A DNA stretch of 64,000 nt from DAOUJW01 sp034421015 (GTDB lineage: Bacteria; Chloroflexota; Dehalococcoidia; Lucifugimonadales; UBA2985). The notes under the pieces were generated by a model. That model was not told the origin of the DNA and searched no databases. It saw only the letters and a list, made by a program, of their open reading frames with translations. Below, piece after piece: positions 8,040 through 15,432 of the stretch. The stretch's first letter is position 1. Every line of letters begins with the position of its first letter. The stretch lies in contig DAOUKT010000003.1 in the NCBI GenBank assembly GCA_034421015.1, forward strand, positions 27,430 to 91,429, written 5' to 3'. The translations under genes and the position numbers were made by a program.

Positions 8040-8528
8040 ATGACGCCTGAGGAGAGGGCTCAGAAGATAGAGGAGTATGGGAACGGGCACGCGCTCCTGG
8101 TAGAGGCGCTGGATGAGTTCCCGGAGGAGATGCGGCAGTGGAGGGACGAGCAGGGGCGCTGGAGTGTCCACGAGCACTATGTCCACGTCACCGACAGCGA
8201 GGTCAACAGCTACGTCCGGTGCCGCAGGCTGATTGCCGAGCAGGGCGGGACGATCATGGCCTACGACCAAGACAAGTGGGCTTCACAGTTGAACTACCAC
8301 GAACAGAGCATCGATGATGCGCTGGCGCTGTTCAAGGCGCTTCGTCAGCAGAGCTACAGGCTGATCAAGACGCTGCCGGAACCCGTCTGGGCGCATACCG
8401 CCATCCATTCCGAGGACGGCGAGGTGAGCCTGGACGACTGGCTGGACACCTACACGAGACACGTCGCCGAACACATTGGCTACATGCGTGAGAGCCTGGA
8501 GGCGTGGAAAGCGGCCGGGAACGGCTGA
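8040..8528 (+). CDS. DinB-family protein
   Basis: 162 residues, a four-helix bundle of the DinB/YfiT metal-binding family. The three expected His ligands can be placed: WSVHEHYVHVTDSE in the N-terminal half, and HVAEHIGYMRE near the C-terminus. Members include thiol-dependent transferases (mycothiol/bacillithiol S-transferases) and uncharacterised enzymes. Starts at ATG 8040 after GAGGAGGAG. The C-terminal segment is echoed by a broken copy at about 10708-10773. Specific thiol or substrate unknown. Confidence 0.82.
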   Translation: MTPEERAQKIEEYGNGHALLVEALDEFPEEMRQWRDEQGRWSVHEHYVHVTDSEVNSYVRCRRLIAEQGGTIMAYDQDKWASQLNYHEQSIDDALALFKALRQQSYRLIKTLPEPVWAHTAIHSEDGEVSLDDWLDTYTRHVAEHIGYMRESLEAWKAAGNG

Positions 8529-8570
8529 GGCTGCGGGGAGGACGTATGTGGAAAAACCTGAAGTGAGTCA

Positions 8571-8608
8571 TCAACTGGCTCCGTCGTAGACGGGCCTGCA
8601 GCTAGCCT
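8571..8608. repeat. direct repeat, copy 1 (flank of permease-oxidoreductase block)
   Basis: Contains GTAGACGGGCCTGCAG, found again at 12541-12578. The flanks are also partly alike (TCAAC before, AGCC after). The two copies bracket the permease, the gene remnants and the molybdopterin oxidoreductase. Confidence 0.7.
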
Positions 8609-8743
8609 CAGCGGCCTTACCTGGCGGCGCTTGTTCAGAGCCGGTAGAGCGGGGACTCATCTGAGATGATGCAGATGTAGCGCCTCCGTCTAATCTGGCA
8701 GGACGGTGATGGGAAGCCGAGTGTCCACCTTCCAGACGGCGAA

Positions 8744-10483
8744 TCAGGCGCCGCGCTCGACCTGGACCGTTACGATATCCACGCCGTGGAATTTCTGGTG
8801 GCGCACGGCAGAGGCGTAGAATCGCAACAGCCGGAGTGAAAGATCGTCTACTGCCGGTATGTGGGCTTCGTCGGTCAGATACGCCAGCTGGTCCTCGACG
8901 TTCTCCTGTCGCGTAGTGGCGACAAACTCCAGTTCCACCATAGTCGCTTGTGGCCGCGCGTCGATGATCAGCCGCGCCTTCTCCGAGCCGTCGGCGTCGT
9001 CCCCCTGCGGCTGCAGGCTGGCGAGGGTCTCTTCGCCGGCGGCGCGCAGTCGCAGCGCGGAGGCTTCGTTCCATGCCAGGTTGGCGGCCAGTCGCGTAAG
9101 GAACTCATCGATCGCGGGCAGCGAGGCCATGTCCAGAGTGACCTCGAGGCGCGAGCGGCGTGCGCTGGTCGCCTCAAGAATGAGCGTCATGCCTATCGCA
9201 ACCACAGCGCCAATGGTCACTCCATTACCGAGCAGTCCGCCAAGCTCGTCGCCAAGCAGGTCGCTCATGATGGGGTGATTGTGGAGACCCAGGCCCAGCG
9301 CGCTGGCAAGGGCAACCACCAGCACGCGCCTGGGGTCCAGGCCCTCCCGCAGGATGGTCTGCCATCCGCTGACGAATAGCATTCCCATGGCGAGCATCAG
9401 GTAGGCGCCCAGCACAGGCCCGGGGATCATCAGCAGCAGGGCGGCAAGTTTTGAGAAGAGCGCCAGCACAATCAGGACGACCGCCACGCCGATGCCAACC
9501 CTGCGGGCGGCGACGCCGGTGAGGTTGATAAGCGAGAGGCTGAATGAGGAGTAGCTCATCGGTGGCAGGGTGCTCGTGATGCCGGCAAGCAGCATGCCAA
9601 CGCCGTTCACACTCACCATGCCCTGGATCTGGCGGAAATCGATTGCCCGCGGCCCTCGCCATGACCCCTGCTGGATTGCAATGCCGTCGCTTATCGTCTT
9701 GATCCCCAGCACCAGGGTGAGAATTGCGAAAGACGGCAGAAGCGCCCAGAACTCCCTTCCGAACGTGAGGTCGAAACTCAGATCGGGCAGCTCGGGGATG
9801 CCGAACCAGGGCGCGCTGACGATTCGGTCCGCGTCAATCAGGCCGAATGCAACGGCCACTGCGGACCCGGCCAGGATGCTGATGAACGGCCCGGCGAGAC
9901 GCCAGCGTCCGGTGGCGCGCAACGCCACTATCACCGAGACCAGCAGCGTCGTTCCGGCGACCGCAGGGCCCGAGACCGCGGGCGCGCCGTCTGGCAGGTC
10001 CTGAACGCTGTCGAAGGCAATTGGCAGAACGCTGACGGCTATAAGCATGGTCACAGTCCCGGTGACGACCGGCGTGAAGATGCGGCGCAGCGTTGGCAGC
10101 CACCAGGCGAGCGCGACCTGGACCACACAGCAGACGGCCAGCAGGGTCATGAACATCGCCGGTCCGGCCGAAGAGACCGTTGCCACCATGATCGCGATAA
10201 ACAACGCTGCAGGCGAGGTGAGCACAACGTGGCCTGAGCCGAACCGCCAGAACTGCAACGCTTGCAACGCGGTGACCGCCGCGCTGATCAGCAGCGCCGC
10301 AAAGACGCTCCAGGCCAGATAGCTGTCCTCCAGCCCGGAGGAGCGGACCGCTACCGCCACGTTCAGGGCCGTCGGCGCAAGCAGGAGAACGGCGCCCTGG
10401 AATCCGACCACCAATGCGACCCACGGAGAGCAAGCCTCCTCGGGCTCAAATCGGATGGACTGGTCGGCGTTCCCGGCGCTCAA
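8744..10483 (-). CDS. NCS2-like nucleobase permease fused to a C-terminal HATPase-like domain
   Basis: 579 residues. Residues about 20-440 form a polytopic membrane protein of the nucleobase-ascorbate (xanthine/uracil permease, SLC23/26-like) class, with GPFISILAG, GMVSVNGVGMLLAGIT and PGPVLGAYLMLAMGMLFVSGWQ. The soluble tail from about 450 (SLPAIDEFLTRLAANL, WNEASALRLRAAGEETL) has the start of a GHKL/RsbW-type ATPase, including the Glu-rich N-box helix. I do not see a clear DxGxG G1 box, so ATP binding is doubtful. The frame opens at TTG 10483; no ATG precedes the first membrane helix. Uptake of a purine/pyrimidine or anion with a regulatory tail is the best reading. Confidence 0.78.
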   Translation of the reverse strand: MSAGNADQSIRFEPEEACSPWVALVVGFQGAVLLLAPTALNVAVAVRSSGLEDSYLAWSVFAALLISAAVTALQALQFWRFGSGHVVLTSPAALFIAIMVATVSSAGPAMFMTLLAVCCVVQVALAWWLPTLRRIFTPVVTGTVTMLIAVSVLPIAFDSVQDLPDGAPAVSGPAVAGTTLLVSVIVALRATGRWRLAGPFISILAGSAVAVAFGLIDADRIVSAPWFGIPELPDLSFDLTFGREFWALLPSFAILTLVLGIKTISDGIAIQQGSWRGPRAIDFRQIQGMVSVNGVGMLLAGITSTLPPMSYSSFSLSLINLTGVAARRVGIGVAVVLIVLALFSKLAALLLMIPGPVLGAYLMLAMGMLFVSGWQTILREGLDPRRVLVVALASALGLGLHNHPIMSDLLGDELGGLLGNGVTIGAVVAIGMTLILEATSARRSRLEVTLDMASLPAIDEFLTRLAANLAWNEASALRLRAAGEETLASLQPQGDDADGSEKARLIIDARPQATMVELEFVATTRQENVEDQLAYLTDEAHIPAVDDLSLRLLRFYASAVRHQKFHGVDIVTVQVERGA

Positions 10484-10598
10484 TTTGTAATGGTAACTCC
10501 AGAATCGGGCAAGATCACCGCAATCTTACCACATGCGCGCAGCATACTCATTAACGCCAGCCGGATCATGTGACCCTTGTATCCTCGTTGCCATAATC

Positions 10599-10701
10599 AT
10601 TGTTTATGCCATAATGTAGGGCGTCGGTTGATGCAGCAATGGAGGGATGCGCCGCCATGATTGAGACTGGCATGACTTCAAATTGTCAGACCACCCTATA
10701 A
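10599..10701 (+). pseudogene. remnant of an AbrB/MazE antitoxin gene (5' end only)
   Basis: About 100 bases closely match the upstream region and first codons of the intact antitoxin gene at 12671. They share ATAATGTA.GGCGT.GGTTGAT, AGCAATGGAGGGA and GCGCCGCCATGAT. Reading from ATG 10657 gives MIETGMTSNCQTTL and then a stop, against MIESGITSKGQTTL in the intact gene. The rest of the gene is missing. Confidence 0.8.
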
Positions 10702-10707
10702 CCGGGC

Positions 10708-10773
10708 GATTCACTGGACACGTACGAGAGGCACACCCAGAGAACATAGAGCATATGCGGGAGAAGCTGTAAG
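10708..10773 (+). pseudogene. frameshifted C-terminal remnant of a DinB-family gene
   Basis: The stretch translates as DSLDTYERH and, after a one-base shift, as ENIEHMREKL followed by TAA. This matches the C-terminus DWLDTYTRHVAEHIGYMRESL of the DinB protein encoded at 8040-8528. It abuts the AbrB remnant directly, so two unrelated gene ends have been joined by deletion. The remainder of the 10484-10859 gap shows no other gene. Confidence 0.7.
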
Positions 10774-10859
10774 CCTCGATGGCAGCGGCAGGGGTCGCTG
10801 CAGTCTCCCGCCTGCAACCAGTGTCCGCGGGAACTTAATTCTGTGGGAGGAGACATCCA

Positions 10860-12527
10860 ATGAAGACTCAGACCATCGGGCTAGGCGCACTGGCCGGCGT
10901 CTTGCTCATTGCGCCTATAGTTGCAGTGATGTACGTGGCGGACCACTGGCTCGACTTCTCGTTTGCGCCCTATGACGTCTTCGACTGGGTTGCCCGAATT
11001 CTGCCCGGGCCGGTCATTACATTCGGCATTGACCTGATGATTGACAGCCTGGAAATGCTGGGACTCAACGTCGCTGCCACGGCGAAGACTGCCGAACATA
11101 TCCAAGCGGTGCTGGCGTTCGGCATGGCCGGAGTGGCGGCAAGCATCATCGTGTACATTGTTGTTGGACGCTGGCCTGCCCGCAGCGGACCCAGTCTTGG
11201 CCTCCTGGCGGGCGCTGTCCTGGGCTTGCCCATCGCGATGATCTCGGCAAGCATGTCCCAGGTCTCGACCGCCCCGTCGATCGTCTTCCTGTGGGTCCTT
11301 GGCTTGTTTTGCGTCTGGGGCGTCACAACGGTCGCCACGGCCCGCAGGCTGCTGCCCCAGTTCTCCTCAACGACCGGCGGTCCGTCGTCATCGGAGCTTG
11401 AGGCGAACTCCGTGCAGGTCGTCGGCAGGCGGCAGTTTCTCATCCAGATGGGGGCGGCAACGGCCACCATCACGGTTGCAGGCGCCGGCCTCGGGCGCGT
11501 CCTCGAAATCAACGAACGCAATCGCCTGGAAGCCGAACTGGAGGAGATGAAGGCCTACCAGTCCGCGCCCCCGTCGGGTATCGAGCTGCCCAACGAAGAC
11601 GCCGCTGTCAAACCTGCCCTGGGCACGCGGCCCGAGTATACCGCCGTTAGAGACCACTACAAGGTCTTCATCCGGTCGGAGCCAACGGTGATAGATGGTG
11701 AAACGTGGACCCTGCCGATTACCGGACTCGTGGACAACCCGGTCACCCTAACCCTGGACGACCTGCGCACAAGGTACGAGGCCCGCGATGAGTTCGTCAC
11801 TCTGAGCTGCATCTCCAACCGGGTGGGCGGCCCCCTGATAGGCACCACCTACTGGACCGGCGCCAGCCTGCAGGACATCCTTGCCGACGTGAGTCCCCAG
11901 GAGGACGCCCGCTACCTGTACATAACCTGCGGCGACGGCTTTCATGAGACAGTCGATCTTGACTTGATCAACTCCGACAAGCGGGTCATGCTCGCTTACA
12001 ACTGGGACGGCAGACCGATTCCGTTCGATCACGGGTTCCCGCTGCGGATCTGGATTCCGGACCGCTTCGGCATGAAGCAGCCCAAGTGGATCACCGGAAT
12101 AGAGGTGATAGCCGACTATGAGCTGGGCTACTGGGTCAGTCGCGGCTGGTCAGTGGAGGCGCTGGTCAAGGCCACGTCTGTGATTGATACCGTGGCCGTT
12201 GACTCGGTGATCGAGGACGGCGACCGGAAGCTGGTCCCGATTGGTGGAATCGCCTATGCCGGAGCGCGAGGCATCTCCAGGGTGGAGGTGCTTGTTGACA
12301 ACGAACCGGAGTGGCGCATCGCGGATCTGCGCACCCCGCTCTCAGATGTTTCCTGGGTAATATGGCGTCTCGATTGGCCGTTCGAAGAGGGACGCCACGA
12401 CTTCCAGGTCCGCTGCGTGGAGGCGGACGGGACTCCGCAGATCAAGTTTGTGGGCCCCCCCAGACCGGACGGAGCAACCGGAATCCACCGCAAGTCAGAA
12501 AGGCTGAGAGACATAGAGACGACTTGA
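10860..12527 (+). CDS. membrane-anchored molybdopterin-dependent oxidoreductase (sulfite-oxidase family)
   Basis: 555 residues. Residues 1-170 hold four or so membrane segments, then RRQFLIQMGAATATITVAGAG (around 190-210), which looks like an internal twin-arginine-type start. The catalytic domain (about 270-420) is the sulfite-oxidase/YedY molybdopterin fold: PITGLVDNPVTLTLDDL, VTLSCISNRVGG with the Mo-ligand Cys, and WIPDRFGMKQPKWITGIE. A C-terminal Mo-co dimerisation-like beta domain follows (GGIAYAGARGISRVEVLVD). GGAGGAG precedes ATG 10860. Probably an extracytoplasmic oxidase or reductase; the substrate need not be sulfite. Confidence 0.87.
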   Translation: MKTQTIGLGALAGVLLIAPIVAVMYVADHWLDFSFAPYDVFDWVARILPGPVITFGIDLMIDSLEMLGLNVAATAKTAEHIQAVLAFGMAGVAASIIVYIVVGRWPARSGPSLGLLAGAVLGLPIAMISASMSQVSTAPSIVFLWVLGLFCVWGVTTVATARRLLPQFSSTTGGPSSSELEANSVQVVGRRQFLIQMGAATATITVAGAGLGRVLEINERNRLEAELEEMKAYQSAPPSGIELPNEDAAVKPALGTRPEYTAVRDHYKVFIRSEPTVIDGETWTLPITGLVDNPVTLTLDDLRTRYEARDEFVTLSCISNRVGGPLIGTTYWTGASLQDILADVSPQEDARYLYITCGDGFHETVDLDLINSDKRVMLAYNWDGRPIPFDHGFPLRIWIPDRFGMKQPKWITGIEVIADYELGYWVSRGWSVEALVKATSVIDTVAVDSVIEDGDRKLVPIGGIAYAGARGISRVEVLVDNEPEWRIADLRTPLSDVSWVIWRLDWPFEEGRHDFQVRCVEADGTPQIKFVGPPRPDGATGIHRKSERLRDIETT

Positions 12528-12540
12528 TCAGGCTCTGTGC

Positions 12541-12578
12541 TCAACGTGATCTGGCGTAGACGGGCCTGCAGCCAGCCG
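12541..12578. repeat. direct repeat, copy 2
   Basis: Second copy of the 16-base core GTAGACGGGCCTGCAG seen at 8571-8608, in the same orientation, immediately after the oxidoreductase gene and before the intact AbrB/PIN pair. Confidence 0.7.
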
Positions 12579-12670
12579 AATCGTCAGCTTCCTTTCGGCA
12601 TTGCCATGAGCATTGCTTTGGCCCATAATGTAAGGCGTTGGTTGATTTAGCAATGGAGGGAGGCGCCGCC

Positions 12671-12904
12671 ATGATAGAGTCCGGCATTACTTCCAAGGGC
12701 CAGACCACGCTGCCCAAGGCCGTCCGGGAGGCGCTGTCCGTCCAGGCCGGGGACCGGATAAGGTACGTAATCGAGGGCAGCGAGGTCCGCATCCTGCCCG
12801 TGCGCCCCATCGACAGGCTGTACGGCGCGCTGCAATATGATGGCCCGACCGTCACGCTGGAGGACATGGAACGCGCCATCGTCGACGGGGCTGCCCAGGC
12901 GTGA
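12671..12904 (+). CDS. AbrB/MazE-like antitoxin (VapB type)
   Basis: 77 residues. A swapped-hairpin AbrB DNA-binding domain: SGITSKGQTTLPKAVREAL, then GDRIRYVIEGSEVRILPV. It starts at ATG 12671 with GGAGGGAGG upstream. The stop overlaps the next start (GTGA), the usual coupling of an antitoxin to its PIN toxin. It should bind its own promoter and neutralise the PIN RNase. A truncated duplicate of this 5' region lies 2 kb upstream at 10599. Confidence 0.9.
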   Translation: MIESGITSKGQTTLPKAVREALSVQAGDRIRYVIEGSEVRILPVRPIDRLYGALQYDGPTVTLEDMERAIVDGAAQA

Positions 12905-13308
12905 TAGCCGTTGACACCAACGTCCTGCTCCGCTACCTGGTGCGCGACGACGCTGATCAGGCAGAAGCGGCCCGGTTGCTTCTTGAGGGAATATCGTCCG
13001 AGAGGCCGGGCTTCATCTGTCGTGAAGTCGCAATCGAGGTGGTCTGGGTGCTGGAGAGGGCCTACAAGTTCACGCGGGCACAGATAGCGGATGTGATTAT
13101 TGAGTTGGCGGCTACGGACGGCGTTGTCATTGAAGAGGCGGAGGACGTGATGCGCGCCGCCATCCGCTACCGGCAGACCAACGCCGACTTCTCAGACCTG
13201 ATGATTCTCGCCGCCGCAGAACGCGCCGGCGCCGGGCCCCTCTACACCTTCGACCGCAGGCTTGCGCGGCTGGTGGGCGCGGCGCTGGTGGGGGCTGGTG
13301 AGGTGTGA
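12901..13308 (+). CDS. PIN-domain toxin (VapC-like RNase)
   Basis: 135 residues. The PIN fold has acidic residues in AVDTNVLLRYL (Asp near 5), VAIEVVWVLE (Glu near 46), TNADFSDLMILAAAE and TFDRRLARL, the four positions that bind Mg/Mn in VapC RNases. Begins with GTG at 12901, overlapping the antitoxin stop. Together with the AbrB gene this is a complete type II toxin-antitoxin pair; RNA target unknown. Confidence 0.9.
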   Translation: MIAVDTNVLLRYLVRDDADQAEAARLLLEGISSERPGFICREVAIEVVWVLERAYKFTRAQIADVIIELAATDGVVIEEAEDVMRAAIRYRQTNADFSDLMILAAAERAGAGPLYTFDRRLARLVGAALVGAGEV

Positions 13309-13330
13309 GGGTGGCGGTGGAGGTGGAGGT

Positions 13331-13351
13331 GGGGGGGGGGGGGGGGGGGGG
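13331..13351. repeat. homopolymer of 21 G
   Basis: Uninterrupted G from 13331 to 13351, preceded by a GGTGGAGGTGGAGGT purine run just after the PIN gene stop. It marks the border between GC-rich sequence and the AT-richer TIR island. Confidence 0.95.
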
Positions 13352-13453
13352 TGGATTGGATCTAGCTAGCATTTCTGTCTGCTGCGCGAAAGCAATGCGG
13401 AGGAGCCAAAAGTTTTCTCATTGCCTATACTTCATCGCTGTCCAGAGAAGTCC

Positions 13454-14512
13454 ATGAGTTTACCATTCCCAGAAAGACATGTCGGCGAGACAGACTCCGT
13501 ATACCGGAGACTGCCTCACCATGTTTTCGTCATGAAGCCCTCCCCGCAAGGCACTGATATGAAGGAGTTTCGGGGCCTCGTCGAAGATTTCAAGCACGGC
13601 ATTGTCGCAAAATCGTTGCTCGAAAATGAAACTATTCCTCACCATTCACTGGGCGGCCAGGAATTATCACTCCAATCTCTGAAGGAAATGGTCACTAACA
13701 TTTTGATCGCCAGTTCAATCGAGTGGATTCGTGGTTGTGTAGGTGTTTGCATAATGTACCATCCCGAACAACGAGGGAAATTAATCTCTCTGCTGTCTAG
13801 GCTAGTCGATTCTGGCGGGCCTCCAGGCGAGAAGCTACTAGGCGTATCGCACGGAAATGAAGCGTTCGCTTTCAAGGTCAAACGCCACGAGGCTAGACTC
13901 ATGCCTACTGACAGCATGTTTATTTGGCTTGAGAATCCATCGGATCCCGTCGCTGAGATTATCGTTCCGAGTGACCGTCGTGGGCCGCTAACCCTAACCA
14001 CCATCTACGAAAGTAAACAGAAGGTGGAAAATTTCGCTATGGTGTCATTGTGTACACACCTAGTCGCGGAAGGCGATACCACACCTGACGAGCTGAGTTT
14101 CCGATACGAACCTCTCGGGAACGCCTTCCCTGATTTTGAACTGCTTGTACGTGACCAGGAGTGGGCAGTTGAAATAACACGCATTGAGACAGGAATGGTC
14201 TCATACCTTCGAGTGTCCGAGCCGATGGAGAAGCACTCCTTCGACAAAGCTGCCCAGAGACAGGTAACTGAGTCCGGGATCATCGAGGCTTTGACTAAAG
14301 CAATAGACGACAAAACGAGGATACGAGAGGAGTGTTCTCGTTATTCTCGTGCCTGCCTCCTCTTGGTGGATGTAGTGGATTATGTGGATGAAGTGTCCCC
14401 TGACGTCTGGAGCGGCCTCGACCTATCTGCGTTCAACGTCGTAGCGTTGGTCAAGTTGGATGGCAGAGTGAATTTTATTAAGGGGACTCATGCTTTTGGG
14501 TCTGTGTGGTAG
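13454..14512 (+). CDS. hypothetical protein with nuclease-like motif, paired with TIR gene
   Basis: About 352 residues from ATG 13454 (AGAGAAG upstream; a TTG at 13421 is also open). I do not recognise the family. In the second half, FRYEPLGNAFPDFELLV followed by WAVEITRIE has the spacing of a PD-(D/E)xK-type site (PDF, then E-x-T in place of E-x-K). The last third (SRACLLLVDVVDYVD) is predicted alpha/beta. Base composition is clearly more AT-rich than the surrounding genes. The TIR gene begins 25 bases downstream, so the two look like one unit. Nuclease function is a weak inference. Confidence 0.6.
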   Translation: MSLPFPERHVGETDSVYRRLPHHVFVMKPSPQGTDMKEFRGLVEDFKHGIVAKSLLENETIPHHSLGGQELSLQSLKEMVTNILIASSIEWIRGCVGVCIMYHPEQRGKLISLLSRLVDSGGPPGEKLLGVSHGNEAFAFKVKRHEARLMPTDSMFIWLENPSDPVAEIIVPSDRRGPLTLTTIYESKQKVENFAMVSLCTHLVAEGDTTPDELSFRYEPLGNAFPDFELLVRDQEWAVEITRIETGMVSYLRVSEPMEKHSFDKAAQRQVTESGIIEALTKAIDDKTRIREECSRYSRACLLLVDVVDYVDEVSPDVWSGLDLSAFNVVALVKLDGRVNFIKGTHAFGSVW

Positions 14513-14537
14513 ATTGCGAGGAGATTGGAGGTTCTGC

Positions 14538-15302
14538 ATGTCCGCAAGGTCAGACAACAACTGCTGCGATTGTGAGGAACGACACCCTCGGCAAGCTTTC
14601 ATTTCCCATGCCGGGAAGGACGCAGAAATCGTAAGAGAAATCGCTAAATCATGCTGCGCCGCTCAAATCACCCCGTACCTGTTCGAGTACAGTGCTGAAT
14701 TTTCTCAGTCCAATATAGACAAGGCTAGGACGATTGCAAATGAGATTAACAACAGTGATATATTCTTAGTTGTCCTAGGTCCGTCCGTATCGAATGCCTA
14801 TTGGACTCAAGCTTGGATAGGCTTTGAGATTGGCGTATCTATAGGTGTAGACTTAGCGTCCGACAAAACTCGGGAAAGGGATTATTTCTCCAGTAAAATC
14901 TTCGTTCTTCGGGACATCCACCAGGAAATCAAGGTCTCGGTGCCACGAGTAGACGTTCTCTTCCTCTACGACTTCAGCCAAAGCTGGGATGATATTCGCG
15001 ACCTACTGACATTTATGTCAGCCTATATTTCTGCATCGGGCGCTCAGGTGTTCCAACTTGGTAACGCGTTGAGACAGCGGATCATGACGGGGAAGGCAAA
15101 GTGCGAGAACGCAACCTGTGAAGGCGATTATGACGTGGTGATTCCCTTTAATAGTGCGAGGGCACTCGAATCTTGGGAGCAATGCAATGACAAGGAGTTC
15201 AAAAAGTTGCAGTGGATCAAGAAGGAGTTTCAGGCGAAATTCAACCTTAGTTGTCCATCATGTGGGAAGAAGGTGCATTGCGAAATCTCTCGGTCGCTCT
15301 AG
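14538..15302 (+). CDS. TIR-domain protein with C-terminal zinc ribbon
   Basis: 254 residues from ATG 14538 (TTGGAGG upstream). The TIR fold starts with RQAFISHAGKDAEIVREIA, continues with ANEINNSDIFLVVLGPSVS, and has WIGFE, which fits the WxxxE catalytic helix of NADase TIR domains. The C-terminal third carries CENATC and CPSCGKKVHC, four or more cysteines forming a zinc ribbon. TIR proteins of this kind hydrolyse NAD+ or make signalling nucleotides in antiphage defence. Its partner upstream and the AT-rich composition support an acquired defence module. No known named system is matched with certainty. Confidence 0.78.
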   Translation: MSARSDNNCCDCEERHPRQAFISHAGKDAEIVREIAKSCCAAQITPYLFEYSAEFSQSNIDKARTIANEINNSDIFLVVLGPSVSNAYWTQAWIGFEIGVSIGVDLASDKTRERDYFSSKIFVLRDIHQEIKVSVPRVDVLFLYDFSQSWDDIRDLLTFMSAYISASGAQVFQLGNALRQRIMTGKAKCENATCEGDYDVVIPFNSARALESWEQCNDKEFKKLQWIKKEFQAKFNLSCPSCGKKVHCEISRSL

Positions 15303-15432
15303 TCGGAGGAAAATGCTTCTAAGTGATGACTTGCTGTTCGCGGGCATGACCACATATGGCTTTGACTTGACTTTGGCCCCCAAGCGATGACTTGTTGGGA
15401 AAGCTGGCTCGTGGGGATATTACCAACTCCCC

